Positions 42,184 through 51,345 are shown, numbered from the stretch's first letter. The stretch is 64,000 nucleotides of DNA from Amycolatopsis vastitatis (GCF_002234595.1 NZ_NMUL01000021.1:1-64000), one strand, 5' to 3'. Made by a program: numbers and translations. The notes: a model not told the origin generated them from the sequence alone.

Positions 42184-43290
42184 TCAGCCGAGGAAGCCCC
42201 GGGCGTCGACCGGCCACCGCCGCGGCGCCGTGCCCGCGCTGTCGGTGACGATCAGCTCCTCGAAGTTGATCACGACCGGGCAGACGTGGTTGGGCACCAC
42301 GGGAACCACGGCGCCGACGCGGGGGCGGGCGGCGCCGTCGGGCAGCGCGAGAAAACCGTGGTACTCGTTGAGCTTCGAGAGAACGGCCCCCGTGCCGAGG
42401 ACGGCACCGTAGCCGCGCTCGGGGCTGCCTTCGCGGCCGAGGGCCTTGGTGCCCGCGTCGAGGATGACCTGACCGGGAACCCAGTCGCTGACCACGGTGG
42501 CGGCGACGAACAGGGCGATCCGGTCGTCGGTGCAGGCGCCGAGCCTGCTGTTGTCCAGATCGCCGAAGACGTACTCGCCGGGCCGGATTTCGGTGATCAG
42601 GTCGCCGGTGGAGAACTCGACCGTGGGCGTGGAGCCCGCGCTGACCACCTCGGCGGTGATGCCCGCCTGGCCGAGCCCGCGGACCGCGGTGGCGAGTGCG
42701 GCCTCCTGGTCCCGCGCGGCGCGCTCCCGGGCGTCCCGGCCGGAGCTGCCGTGCCCCGGATACGTGAAGACACCCACCGGGACGAGGCCGCGCTTGCGGG
42801 CGGCGAGCGCGAGGTCGCCGGCGAACTCGGGTGGCGCACCGGAACGGCGGGCGCCGCAGTCGACTTCGACCACGACTTCCAGCCGGCCGGGTTCGCCGCC
42901 CATCGCGTCGGCGAGGGCGTCGATCGCCGCGACGTTGTCGACGCCGACCCGCAGCCGGGTGGTCTCGGCGAGCCGGCGGATCCGGAGCCCCTTCGTCCCG
43001 GCGGGCCAGACCGGGTAGGCGAGGAAGATGTCGCCGAACCCGGCCGCGGCGAAGACCTCGGCCTCGCCGACGGTGCCGGCGGTGATCCCGGCCGCCCCCG
43101 CTTCGACCTGGCGCCTGCCGATTTCCACGCACTTGTGCGTTTTGACGTGCGGCCTGACGTCGAGGTGGTGCGCGGCCGCGAAGCCCTGCATGCGGTCGAT
43201 GTTGTCCTGCATGACGTCGGCCAGCACGATCGGCGCGGGCGTGTCGATCCGCTCGCGAAGACCGTCGAGTGCTCGGTGGAGCCGGTTCAC
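42184..43290 (-). CDS. D-threonine aldolase / D-serine dehydratase-like PLP enzyme
   Basis: A 368-residue fold-III PLP enzyme of the DSD1/D-threonine aldolase group. The PLP Lys is in VRPHVKTHKC, and the TIM-barrel continues ITAGTVGEAEVFAAAGF. The C-terminal zinc ligands are in VPNHVCPVV (His and Cys). Such enzymes cleave or deaminate D-beta-hydroxy amino acids and need a divalent metal. It precedes the SDR and follows RidA by 19 bases. The presence of RidA, which removes reactive enamines, favours a dehydratase or ammonia-releasing role over aldol cleavage, but that is inference. Confidence 0.85.
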   Translation of the reverse strand: MNRLHRALDGLRERIDTPAPIVLADVMQDNIDRMQGFAAAHHLDVRPHVKTHKCVEIGRRQVEAGAAGITAGTVGEAEVFAAAGFGDIFLAYPVWPAGTKGLRIRRLAETTRLRVGVDNVAAIDALADAMGGEPGRLEVVVEVDCGARRSGAPPEFAGDLALAARKRGLVPVGVFTYPGHGSSGRDARERAARDQEAALATAVRGLGQAGITAEVVSAGSTPTVEFSTGDLITEIRPGEYVFGDLDNSRLGACTDDRIALFVAATVVSDWVPGQVILDAGTKALGREGSPERGYGAVLGTGAVLSKLNEYHGFLALPDGAARPRVGAVVPVVPNHVCPVVINFEELIVTDSAGTAPRRWPVDARGFLG

Positions 43291-43309
43291 GCTGCGCTCC
43301 TCGTGATTC

Positions 43310-43774
43310 TCATCCTGCGGTGCAGATCAGCTGGATCTCGACCGGGCTGTTGCGCGGCAACCCGGCGACCCCGATCGCGGTGCGCGCGTGCCGCCCGTTC
43401 TCGCCCAGCACCTGGACGAGGAGCTCGCCGGCCGCGTCGGCGACCCGCGACTGCTCTCCGAGCTCGGGCGTACTGGCCACGAAGACCAGCATCTGCACGA
43501 TCCGGACGCGGTCCAGGTCCCCCACCGCTTCTGCGGCGACGGCGAGCGCGTTGAGCGCGGCGTGGCGGGCGAGTTCCCGCGCCGCCGGCACGTCGAGGTC
43601 CCGGCCGACGACACCCTGGCCCAGGAGTACGCCGTCCCGGTACGGGAGCTGGCCCGATACGTGGATGGCGGAGCCGGCAGCGCGGTGGTTGACGTAGCTC
43701 GGGTTGCGCTCGAGGCCGGGGAGGGTCAGGTCGAGGTCGCGGAGCCGGTCCGAGGCGGAAGCGGAACCGGTCAC
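43310..43774 (-). CDS. RidA-family protein
   Basis: A 154-residue protein of the RidA/YjgF/UK114 enamine-imine deaminase superfamily. It shows PSYVNHRAAGSAIHVSGQLP at the start, AALNALAVAAEAVGDLDRV in the middle and the C-terminal RTAIGVAGLPRNSPVEIQLI, whose Arg is the carboxylate-binding residue. Longer than the 125-residue YjgF type, like the subgroup annotated in catabolic clusters. GTG start inside the HAD stop (GTGA). Probably protects the neighbouring PLP and flavin enzymes from reactive imines. Confidence 0.85.
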   Translation of the reverse strand: MTGSASASDRLRDLDLTLPGLERNPSYVNHRAAGSAIHVSGQLPYRDGVLLGQGVVGRDLDVPAARELARHAALNALAVAAEAVGDLDRVRIVQMLVFVASTPELGEQSRVADAAGELLVQVLGENGRHARTAIGVAGLPRNSPVEIQLICTAG

Positions 43775-44451
43775 GGGCGCGGCAGCCCGAACAACACGGG
43801 CAGGTCGGCGATGTCGGTGATCCGCTCGTAGCCGAGCCAGTGCTCGTCCTGCTCGAAGCCGCGGTCGACGTACACCTTGTGCTCGATGCCCATGACCGCC
43901 GCGGGGCGGTGGTCGTACTTCGGGCTCGCCGAGACGTGCACGATTTCGTCCGGGGTCACGCCGAGTTTGTCGAAGGTGTACTCGAACGCGCGCAAGCGGG
44001 GCTTGTAGACGCCCATCTGCTCGGCGGTGATGACGACCTCGAACGGGGCCTGGAGGTTTTCCACGAGCCGGGCCGCGTGCGCGTTGTCGGTGTTCGTCAC
44101 GATCACCAGTGGAACCGCCTCCGCCAAGCGGTTCAGTGCCGCGCTGACACCCGGGTAGGGGCCCCAGGTCGGGATCTCCTCGTACACGGCTTGCGCGTCG
44201 CTGTCCCGGTACTCCAGGCCGAACCGGCGCATGGTCCGCTCCAGTGAGTGGGCGACGACCCGGTGGAAGGGCTGCCATTCGCCCAGGCACTCGTCGATCC
44301 GGTAGGCGTTGCCCGCGCGGAGGAACTCGTCGGCGATCTCCGGCGGGAGGCGGTCGCCCAGGGTCCGCCGGATGGCGTCGTTGATGCGGAAGTGGATCAG
44401 CGTCCCGTTCATGTCGAACGTGACGAACTTCGGCTTGCTGTCGAATGCCAC
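43771..44451 (-). CDS. HAD-superfamily hydrolase, haloacid-dehalogenase type II (paralogue A)
   Basis: A 226-residue HAD enzyme. The nucleophile Asp is in FVTFDMNGTLIHF, motif II in LVIVTNTDN, the Lys in GVYKPRLRAFEY and the last acid in SASPKYDH. Length and cap pattern fit type II (L-2-haloacid dehalogenase-like) proteins, but that name rests on overall similarity. It shares the WGPYP and YKPR blocks with the HAD genes at 49895 and 51466. GTG start with GGAGGA; an ATG 21 codons earlier lies in the operator region. First gene of the minus-strand arm. Confidence 0.85.
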   Translation of the reverse strand: MAFDSKPKFVTFDMNGTLIHFRINDAIRRTLGDRLPPEIADEFLRAGNAYRIDECLGEWQPFHRVVAHSLERTMRRFGLEYRDSDAQAVYEEIPTWGPYPGVSAALNRLAEAVPLVIVTNTDNAHAARLVENLQAPFEVVITAEQMGVYKPRLRAFEYTFDKLGVTPDEIVHVSASPKYDHRPAAVMGIEHKVYVDRGFEQDEHWLGYERITDIADLPVLFGLPRP

Positions 44452-44509
44452 GGAGTCCTCCGAGGGGTGATCCGAAGAGTGGGGTGGCAGTGAGTATTGG
44501 CGAGCGATC

Positions 44510-44529
44510 GTCAACTGTCAACAGTTGAC
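44510..44529. promoter_or_regulatory. GntR-regulon operator 1
   Basis: GTCAACTGTCAACAGTTGAC is a 20-base palindrome broken only at the centre. Its core AACTGTCAACAGTT is the reverse complement of the AACTGTTGACAGTT found at 48313 and 51389. It lies between the divergent HAD-led operon and the ROK regulator and could control both. Confidence 0.75.
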
Positions 44530-44580
44530 GGGCTAACGGCATCTGCTTACCGGTCGTTCCGGGCTCGCTATGGTCATGAG

Positions 44581-45744
44581 GTGACGAGCAACCCGACATC
44601 GCGCGACTACAACAAGGCTTCGGTGCTCGAGGTGGTCCTCTCCCGGGCGCCGTTGACCCGCAACGAGGTCATCGAACTCACCGGCTTGAGCAAGGCCACG
44701 GTGTCGCGGGCGGTGGAAGAACTCCGTGCGGACGGGTTCGTCGCCGACGGTGGGGTCGACGCGGTCACCGGCCGGGGCAGGCGGTCGACCTACCTGGACG
44801 TGCCCGGCACGACCGGGCACGTGGCCGGGGTCAGTTTCGGCGTGGTCACCACCGGTGTCCTGGTCGCCGATCTGCGCGGCCGCGAGGTGCACCACGTGGT
44901 CGTCCCGACCCCGAACCACGACGAGGCCGGCGCCGCCGCCGAGTGGCTGGCCGGCCTGATCGGCGAGACCGCCGCAGCGGCACGGGGCCCCCTGCGCCAG
45001 ATCGTCGTCGCGGTGCCCGGCCTGGTCCGCGACGGCACGGAGATCTTCGGCCCGGCGCGGTCGATGAAGATCTTCACGGGCTCCGGCCTCCATCGCGCCG
45101 TCGCGGATCTGGTCGACGCTCCGGTGCTCCTCGACAGTGACGCCAACGCGTCCCTGCTGGGCATCCTGGCCGAGGACGCCGGCATCCGGAATGCCGCGCT
45201 CTTCAACGTCAGCAGCGTGCTGAACTTCGCCGGCTGCACCGACCACGAACTCGCCCGGGGGCGGACGCCCGCTTTCGGCGGGATCGGTGTCCTCTGCGCC
45301 GGCGTCGGCCAGGAGACCCTCGACGGCCTGATGAGCGCGCGCGGGCTCCTCAAGTTCGCGCGTGGCCGGGGACTCGAACTGACGCGCGTCGAGGAACTCT
45401 GGCGAGGGCGGCGGGACGACGCGGCACGCGCCGGGGTGCTGGACGCGTTCACCACGGCGATCGTGACCGCCACCAGCGCCGTCGCCGTGACGCTGGACCC
45501 CGAAACGGTCTACTTCGCGGGCCGGTTGTGCCCGCTCGTCGAGGAGGTTCTCCCCGAGGTGCGCAGCCGCCTCGACCGGATCCTCCCGGCGGCGCCCGAG
45601 ATCAAGACCGTGACGCAGGAAGTCGGCCTGTCCACGGCACGCGGAGCGGTGTTCGCCTGCCTGGCACTGGCCCAGGACCGGTTGCGGGACGCCGTACTCG
45701 GGGCGCGCAGCCAGCGCGCGGAACACTCCGCGCCGGCCTTCTGA
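44581..45744 (+). CDS. ROK-family transcriptional regulator
   Basis: A 387-residue protein. The N-terminal winged helix is LSRAPLTRNEVIELTGLSKA, then VSRAVEELRADGFV. A ROK/ASKHA domain follows with VAGVSFGVVTTGVLVADLRG and VLLDSDANASLLG. The ROK zinc motif (CxCGxxGC) is absent, as is a clear sugar-kinase active site, so it is a regulator and possibly one that senses a non-sugar effector. GTG start; the ribosome site is weak. It is divergent from the HAD operon across GntR operator 1, so it may itself be in the GntR regulon. Confidence 0.85.
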   Translation: MTSNPTSRDYNKASVLEVVLSRAPLTRNEVIELTGLSKATVSRAVEELRADGFVADGGVDAVTGRGRRSTYLDVPGTTGHVAGVSFGVVTTGVLVADLRGREVHHVVVPTPNHDEAGAAAEWLAGLIGETAAAARGPLRQIVVAVPGLVRDGTEIFGPARSMKIFTGSGLHRAVADLVDAPVLLDSDANASLLGILAEDAGIRNAALFNVSSVLNFAGCTDHELARGRTPAFGGIGVLCAGVGQETLDGLMSARGLLKFARGRGLELTRVEELWRGRRDDAARAGVLDAFTTAIVTATSAVAVTLDPETVYFAGRLCPLVEEVLPEVRSRLDRILPAAPEIKTVTQEVGLSTARGAVFACLALAQDRLRDAVLGARSQRAEHSAPAF

Positions 45745-45827
45745 GGGACGGCTTCATCCACAAAGGACCGGCCCGGCGAAGGTCGGCACCTAAAACTTTC
45801 AGGTTGGAACTGGAACGAATCGTGGTA

Positions 45828-45858
45828 CGGTCGGTCCGGCAGCGAGCACCACCGACCG
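45828..45858. promoter_or_regulatory. Inverted repeat in aminotransferase leader
   Basis: Perfect 8-base arms CGGTCGGT and ACCGACCG with a 15-base spacer, 23 bases before the aminotransferase ATG. A TTGGAA / TACGGT pair with 16-base spacing (from about 45804) could be the promoter, so the repeat may be an operator over the start point or a leader hairpin. Confidence 0.35.
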
Positions 45859-45881
45859 AACGAGACTGAAGGTGACCGCCG

Positions 45882-47231
45882 ATGACTTCGACGTTGAGCC
45901 GGGCAATCGCCGGCTACCCCAACCGGTTCGACCCCGGGGCGGCGAGCGAGCTCCCGGAAACCCTCCGGGAGACCATCCGCCGCCGCGACGAAGTGCTCGG
46001 TCCCGGCTACACGCTCATCTACCGCGAGCCGGTGGAGTTCGTCTCCGGGCACGGGGCGCACCTGATCGACCGCGACGGCCACGACTACCTGGACGCGTAC
46101 AACAACGTTCCCTGCGTCGGCCACGCTCACCCGCACGTGGCCGAAGCGGTCTCCCGCCAGGTGGCGACGGTCAACACCAACACGCGCTACGTCGAGGAGT
46201 CCCTGGTCGCCTACGCCGAGCGGCTGCTCGCGACCTTCCCCGACGGACTGGGCAGGCTGAGTCTCGCCTGCAGCGGTTCGGAAGCGAACGATCTCGCGGT
46301 GCGGGTGGCGAAGTTCCACACCGGCGGTACCGGAATCATCGTGACCCGGTGGGCCTACCACGGCATCACCAGCGAGGTCGCGAGCTTCTCCCCCACACTG
46401 GGTGCCGGTTCGTCCCTCGGGCCGAACGTCCGCGTCATCGATCCGCCCGACCCGCGGCTCGCCCCGCCCGGGGTCGCTCTCGCCGAGCACATGCGTCGGC
46501 AGGTCCGTGGCGCGATCGACGACCTCGAGCGCCACGGGTTCCGGCTCGCGGCCCTGATCACCGACGGCGCGTACTCCAGTGACGGGATCTTCACCGACCC
46601 GGTCGGCTACCTGAAGGACATGCTCGAAGAGGTCCACGCGGCCGGCGGTGTCTACATCGCGGACGAGGTGCAGGCGGGATTCGCCCGGCTCGGGGAGACG
46701 ATGTGGGGCTTCAGCCGCCACGGCGCGCTGCCGGACATCGTCACGATGGGCAAGCCGATGGGCAACGGGATGCCGATCTCCGGTGTCGTGTTCCGCCCCG
46801 AGGTGTCCGACGAATTCGGGCGGAACGTCCGCTACTTCAACACCTTCGGCGGCAGCTCGATCCCGGTGGCCGCCGGGGCCGCGGTCCTGGACGTCTTCGA
46901 GGAGGAGAACGTCCGGCAGCGCGTCCTCGAGAACGGCACGGCGCTCCGGAAGGGGCTCGAAGAGATCACGAAGGACTCCGCGCACGTCGCCGAGGTCCGC
47001 GGTAGCGGCCTGTACGTCGGGGTGGAGATCGTCGAGGACCGGCAGGCGGGCGAGCCCGATCGCGCGCGCGCCGAGGACGTCGTCAACGACCTGCGCGATC
47101 GCCGGGTCCTCATCAGCGGCACGGGCCCGGCGGCGAACGTCCTGAAGATCCGCCCGCCCCTGGCCTTCACCGCCGCGGACGTGACCCGGTTCCTGGAGAC
47201 CTTCGCCGAGGTGGCGAAGGCCCGGCTGTAG
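45882..47231 (+). CDS. Class III PLP enzyme, AGXT2L/phospho-lyase-like
   Basis: A 449-residue fold-I PLP enzyme. It has AYNNVPCVGHAHPHV, TNTRYVEESLVAYAERLLAT, the PLP-contacting ACSGSEANDLAVRVA, DEVQAGFARLG, and the Lys in TMGKPMGNGMP. The NTNTRY and ADEVQ features resemble the AGXT2L group (ethanolamine-phosphate and 5-phosphohydroxylysine phospho-lyases) rather than ordinary omega-transaminases. The next gene, 23 bases on, is an APH-type kinase that could supply a phosphorylated amino alcohol. Function as a plain aminotransferase is the alternative. Confidence 0.82.
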   Translation: MTSTLSRAIAGYPNRFDPGAASELPETLRETIRRRDEVLGPGYTLIYREPVEFVSGHGAHLIDRDGHDYLDAYNNVPCVGHAHPHVAEAVSRQVATVNTNTRYVEESLVAYAERLLATFPDGLGRLSLACSGSEANDLAVRVAKFHTGGTGIIVTRWAYHGITSEVASFSPTLGAGSSLGPNVRVIDPPDPRLAPPGVALAEHMRRQVRGAIDDLERHGFRLAALITDGAYSSDGIFTDPVGYLKDMLEEVHAAGGVYIADEVQAGFARLGETMWGFSRHGALPDIVTMGKPMGNGMPISGVVFRPEVSDEFGRNVRYFNTFGGSSIPVAAGAAVLDVFEEENVRQRVLENGTALRKGLEEITKDSAHVAEVRGSGLYVGVEIVEDRQAGEPDRARAEDVVNDLRDRRVLISGTGPAANVLKIRPPLAFTAADVTRFLETFAEVAKARL

Positions 47232-47254
47232 CGGCTCGCCCGAAGGAAGCGATC

Positions 47255-48292
47255 GTGACCACCGCACCGGATGCGAGCTTCGCCCGGCGGCTCTTCGAGG
47301 AGAGTGGCCTGGCCTCGTCGCACGAGCCCGTGGACGCGGCACTCGTGCGCACCCTCGTCGCGAAGCATTACCACGTCAGCGGAAACCTCGAGAGGCTGGC
47401 GACGGAGAAGGACGACACCTTCCGGCTCAGGACCGGCTCGGGGGACTACCTCGTGAAGGTCTCCCCGCCGGACGAGCCGGAGTCCGTCGTCGCCCTCCAG
47501 ACCGCGGTGATGCGCTTTCTCGAGGACACCGCCCGGGAGCTGCCGGTCCAACGCGTGAAGCTGACGGTGGACGGGGACGACAACGTGGTTCTCGCGACGC
47601 GCGACGGCAGGACCCGCGTTCTCCGGGTTCTCGGCTTCGTCGACGGCGAGGTCCTGGCGCGGACGAACGCGGAACCGGATCAGTTCGCCCGCGCGGGTGA
47701 GATGCTGGGCCGGGTCGACCTCGCGCTCGCGGCGTTCACCCACCCCGCGGACCGGCGCGCGCTGGTGTGGGACATCCGCCATTTCCCCCGGCTGGCCGGA
47801 CTCGCCGAGCACACACCGGACCCCGGGCACGCCCGGTTGGCCGGAGAGGTCTTCCGCCTCTTCGACGCCGCTGTCGTCCCGCACCTGGATCACCTCGAAA
47901 CGCAGGTGATCCACGGGGACTTCAGTCCCCACAACGTCGTCGTCGACCCGGACCGCGAGGACTTCGTGGTCGGCGTGATCGACTTCGGCGACACGGTGCG
48001 CAGTGCCGTGGTCTTCGACCCCGCGGTGCCGATGGCGAACCTGCTCGGCCGGACGCCGCACGATCCCTGGCTGGAGGCGCGCGCTTTCGCCGCCGGCTAT
48101 ACCCGCGTACGCCCGCTCGGGGACCGGGAACTCCCGGTGCTCCCGGTGGCCGCGCTCGCCCGGCTCACGCTGCGCGCGCTGATCACCGACTGGCGCGCGC
48201 AGCGCGCACCAGACCGGCGCGCCTACGCGCTCAGCCACGCCAAGGACGACTGGACCAACTTGGAGCGCGCCCTCGCGGCTCGCCCAGAGTGA
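47255..48292 (+). CDS. APH-family phosphotransferase (amino-alcohol kinase-like)
   Basis: A 345-residue kinase of the aminoglycoside-phosphotransferase / choline-kinase fold. The catalytic loop is VIHGDFSPHNVVVD, with the metal-binding VIDFGD, and the N-lobe has YLVKVSPPDEPESVVALQ. Nothing points to antibiotic resistance. Its place behind a phospho-lyase-like PLP enzyme recalls the hydroxylysine kinase (HYKK/AGPHD1) and the bacterial kinase plus lyase route for amino alcohols. GTG start with GAAGGAAG. It ends 111 bases before the next gene, and that gap holds GntR operator 2. Confidence 0.82.
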   Translation: MTTAPDASFARRLFEESGLASSHEPVDAALVRTLVAKHYHVSGNLERLATEKDDTFRLRTGSGDYLVKVSPPDEPESVVALQTAVMRFLEDTARELPVQRVKLTVDGDDNVVLATRDGRTRVLRVLGFVDGEVLARTNAEPDQFARAGEMLGRVDLALAAFTHPADRRALVWDIRHFPRLAGLAEHTPDPGHARLAGEVFRLFDAAVVPHLDHLETQVIHGDFSPHNVVVDPDREDFVVGVIDFGDTVRSAVVFDPAVPMANLLGRTPHDPWLEARAFAAGYTRVRPLGDRELPVLPVAALARLTLRALITDWRAQRAPDRRAYALSHAKDDWTNLERALAARPE

Positions 48293-48309
48293 ATCGGCGA
48301 CGACTCGCT

Positions 48310-48329
48310 GTAAACTGTTGACAGTTGAC
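48310..48329. promoter_or_regulatory. GntR-regulon operator 2
   Basis: The core AACTGTTGACAGTT (48313-48326) is identical to the site at 51389, and is extended by GTA and GAC. It lies 75 bases before the aldehyde dehydrogenase start, suggesting a separate promoter for that gene and the HAD after it. Confidence 0.75.
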
Positions 48330-48403
48330 GATAATCGCCGACAATCAACACAGCTCCTTCTCCCCTGCCCCGCTCTGACCGTCATTTCGAACGGAGATCG
48401 CCC

Positions 48404-49848
48404 ATGAACGTCGTCGACCACGTTCCCAAGCAGCTCTTCATCGCCGGTGCCTGGCAGGACGCGGAGGCGGGACGCACGTTGTCCGTCGACGACCCGGCGA
48501 CCGGCAAGGAGCTCGCGCAGGTCGCCGACGCCTCGCCCGCCGATGCCCGGCGGGCCGCCGACGCCGCGGCCGCGGCCCAGCCCGGCTGGGCCGCGACCCC
48601 GCCCCGCGTGCGCGGGGAAATCCTGCGGCGCGCCTACGAGATCGTCGTCTCCCGCACCGAAGAACTCGCTTTGCTCATGACACTGGAAATGGGCAAGCCC
48701 CTCGACCAGGCCCGCGGGGAGGTCGCCTACGCGGCCGAGTTCTTCCGCTGGTTCTCCGAGGAGGCGGTGCGGATCGACGGCGGGCTGTCGACCGCCCCGG
48801 ACGGCGGGAACCGCATCATGGTCCTGCGCCAGCCGGTGGGGCCCTGCCTGCTGATCACGCCGTGGAACTTCCCGCTGGCGATGGGCACCCGCAAGATCGG
48901 CCCGGCAGTGGCGGCGGGGTGCACGATGGTGCTCAAACCGGCTCCGCAGACTCCACTGTCCACTTTGGCCCTCGCCGCGATCCTGACCGAGGCCGGGCTG
49001 CCCGACGGTGTCCTCAACGTCGTCCCGACCTCGGACGCGGCCGGGTCGTCGAGCCGCTGCTGCGCGGCGGGCAGATCCGCAAGCTGTCCTTCACCGGCTC
49101 GACCCAGGTCGGCCGGATCCTGCTCGCCCAGTGCGCCGGCACGGTCGTCCGCACGTCGATGGAACTGGGCGGCAACGCCGCGGTCCTGGTCTTCGACGAC
49201 GCCGACCTCGACGTCGCGGTGGACGGCACGATGCTCGCGAAGATGCGCAACATGGGCGAGGCGTGCACCGCCGCCAACCGCATCTTCGTCCACCGTTCGG
49301 TCGCCGGGGAGTTCGCGTCCCGGGTGGCGGCCCGGATGGCCGCGCTCACCGTCGGCCCGGGCACCGAGTCCGGTGTGGACGTCGGGCCGCTCATCGACGA
49401 CGCGGGCCGCCGCAAGGTCGACAGCCTCGTGCGCGACGCGATCGAGCACGGCGCCGAAGTGCTCACCGGTGGCGAGCTGCCGGCCGGGCCCGGCTGCTTC
49501 TACCCGCCGACCGTGCTGACGGGCGTGTCCGCCGACGCCGCTCTCATGCGGACGGAGATCTTCGGGCCGGTGGCCGCGATCACGGTGTTCGACACCGAAG
49601 AGGAAGCCCTCGCCGCGGCCAACGACACCGAGTGGGGCCTGGTCGGCTACGTGTTCACCCGGTCGCTGGACCGGGCGTTGCGGGTCGCCGAGCGGCTGGA
49701 GACCGGCATGGTCGGTCTCAACACCGGCCTCGTGTCCAACCCGGCGGCGCCCTTCGGCGGCGTCAAGCAGTCCGGCCTCGGCCGGGAAGGCGGCCGCGTC
49801 GGGATGGACGGGTTCCTCGAGTACAAGTACGTCGCCATCCCCTTCTGA
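48404..49848 (+). pseudogene. Aldehyde dehydrogenase (succinate-semialdehyde type), frameshifted
   Basis: Two overlapping frames together make one full ALDH of about 480 residues. The first runs to GVLNVVPTSDAAG with PWNFPLAMGTRKIGPA and LKPAPQTPLSTLA. The second resumes VVEPLLRGGQIRKLSFTGST and has MELGGNAAVLVF and the catalytic Cys in GEACTAANR, ending GFLEYKYVAIPF. One G is missing in the GGG at 49043-49045. The joined protein resembles GabD-type enzymes oxidising semialdehydes with NAD(P). Either a recent null mutation or a sequencing error in the G run; the coding on both sides is intact. Confidence 0.85.
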
Positions 49849-49894
49849 CACCCCAGGTCCCGGCGTCCGGCCGGGCCACGAAAGGAAGATCGCC

Positions 49895-50563
49895 ATGATC
49901 GAGTTCGAGCCGAAGTACATCACGTTCGACATGCACGGGACGCTCATCCGGTGGCACATCGTGGACATGACCCGCAAGCTGCTGGCCGACGTCGTCCCGG
50001 CGGAGCGGATGGACGAGTTCGTCGACAGCTTCCGGGGCCAGCGCCTCGATGAGGTCCTGGGGCCCTGGAAGCCCTTCCCCGACGTCATCCACGACTCGCT
50101 GCGCAAGACGCTGGAGCGCTTCAAGCTGCCGTACCGGAAGGCCGACAGCCAGGCGATCGTGGACGCGCTCCCGACGTGGGGGCCGTACCCCGACGTGCCC
50201 GAGGCGCTGCGGACGCTCGCGTCCCGCTACCCGCTGGTCATCCTGAGCAACGCGGCCGACAACCAGGTGATGAGCAACGTCGAGAAGCTCGGCGCCCCGT
50301 TCCACGCGGTCTACACCGCCGAGCAGGCCCAGGCCTACAAGCCCCGGTACCAGGCCTTCGAATACATGCTGGACCAGCTCGGCTGCGGGCCGAAGGAGAT
50401 CCTGCACGTCTCCGCCAGCCCGCGCTACGACCTGATGGCCGCGAACGACCTGGGCATCACGCACAAGGTCCACGTCAACCGCGGGTTCGAGCCCAGCACC
50501 CCGGGTTACGGCTACTACGAAGTCAACCTGCTCTCCCAGGTGCCCCCGTTGCTCGGCCTCTGA
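49895..50563 (+). CDS. HAD-superfamily hydrolase (paralogue B)
   Basis: A 222-residue HAD enzyme. Nucleophile Asp in YITFDMHGTLIRW, motif II LVILSNAAD, Lys in AYKPRYQAFEYML, acid in SASPRYDLM. It is close to paralogue C in PLVILSNA, FHAVYTAEQ and YKPRY, and shares TWGPYP with A. The cap is short, as in type II haloacid dehalogenase-like proteins. GAAAGGAAG ribosome site. It follows the frameshifted dehydrogenase by 46 bases and converges with the GntR gene. Confidence 0.87.
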   Translation: MIEFEPKYITFDMHGTLIRWHIVDMTRKLLADVVPAERMDEFVDSFRGQRLDEVLGPWKPFPDVIHDSLRKTLERFKLPYRKADSQAIVDALPTWGPYPDVPEALRTLASRYPLVILSNAADNQVMSNVEKLGAPFHAVYTAEQAQAYKPRYQAFEYMLDQLGCGPKEILHVSASPRYDLMAANDLGITHKVHVNRGFEPSTPGYGYYEVNLLSQVPPLLGL

Positions 50564-50623
50564 CCGGGCCGATCGACCACGTGTCCTGTGTGGACTTGCG
50601 GCGAAGGGGCCGGCCGGCGGCGG

Positions 50624-51298
50624 CTATGGCCGGTCGTGCCCCGCGTTTTCGGTGAGCGTCTGCAGGTAGTGGAGGTCGAGGGCGCGGGTGAAGGCGGCCG
50701 CGTCCCGGCTCGCGAGCGCGTCGACGATCGCCTGGTGCTCCTGGAGGAGGGAGTCTTCGGAGGGGTACCAGCGTTCGAGCCGGTTGATCGACAACGACGA
50801 CTCGGCGATCAGCGTGGAGTAGGCGCGCTGGATCCGCGAGTTGCCGGAGGCGGCCACCAGGGAGCTGTGGAAGTGCAGGTCGAGCTCGACGACTTCGCGC
50901 CACCGGCCCGAGCGCTCCGCCGGGCCGATCTCGTCGACGATCGCCTGCAGCTCCCGCACGGTCCGGTCGAGGACGTCGTCGGCCGCGGCCAGCACCTTCT
51001 CGCCGCAGCGGGCTTCCAGTGTCTGCCGGGCCTCGTAGATCTCGGCGATGTCCTCGGGCGTGATGTCGGTGACGAAGACGCCCCGGTTGGGGATGCGGAC
51101 CAGCAGGCCTTCCTGCACCAGCCGCTGCAGCGCCTCGCGCACCGGACCTCGTGACACGCCCAGCTGCTTGGCGATCTCGGACTCCGACAGCGGCTGGGCG
51201 GGCTGCAGGGTGCCGTCGAGGATGTTGTTCCTGATCTGGGCGGCGATCGTGCCGGACACCGACTGGTAGTCGATGGCCTGCAGGTTCAGGTTCTTCAT
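50624..51298 (-). CDS. GntR-family regulator, FCD type (cluster repressor)
   Basis: A 224-residue regulator. The winged helix is TIAAQIRNNILDGTLQPAQP, then SESEIAKQLGVSRGPVREAL with QRLVQEGLLVRIPNRGVFV. An FCD effector domain follows with the metal/ligand motif ARQTLEARCGE, ELDLHFHSSLVAASGNSR and EHQAIVDALASRDA. FCD regulators usually bind amino or carboxylic acids. The palindrome AACTGTTGACAGTT lies in its promoter and at two other control points, with one weaker copy beside it, so it is the likely local regulator of this catabolic region. Repressor action is assumed from the family. Confidence 0.9.
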   Translation of the reverse strand: MKNLNLQAIDYQSVSGTIAAQIRNNILDGTLQPAQPLSESEIAKQLGVSRGPVREALQRLVQEGLLVRIPNRGVFVTDITPEDIAEIYEARQTLEARCGEKVLAAADDVLDRTVRELQAIVDEIGPAERSGRWREVVELDLHFHSSLVAASGNSRIQRAYSTLIAESSLSINRLERWYPSEDSLLQEHQAIVDALASRDAAAFTRALDLHYLQTLTENAGHDRP

Positions 51299-51345
51299 CC
51301 CGCTCCCCCTGTGGTGAGACCCGCTCTGGTCTTTCGTTCACTGAC

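Noticed and set aside
47255..48292. Aminoglycoside resistance kinase
   Set aside because: The APH fold is shared with many small-molecule kinases. The gene sits in a catabolic operon behind a phospho-lyase-like enzyme, so a metabolic role is more likely.
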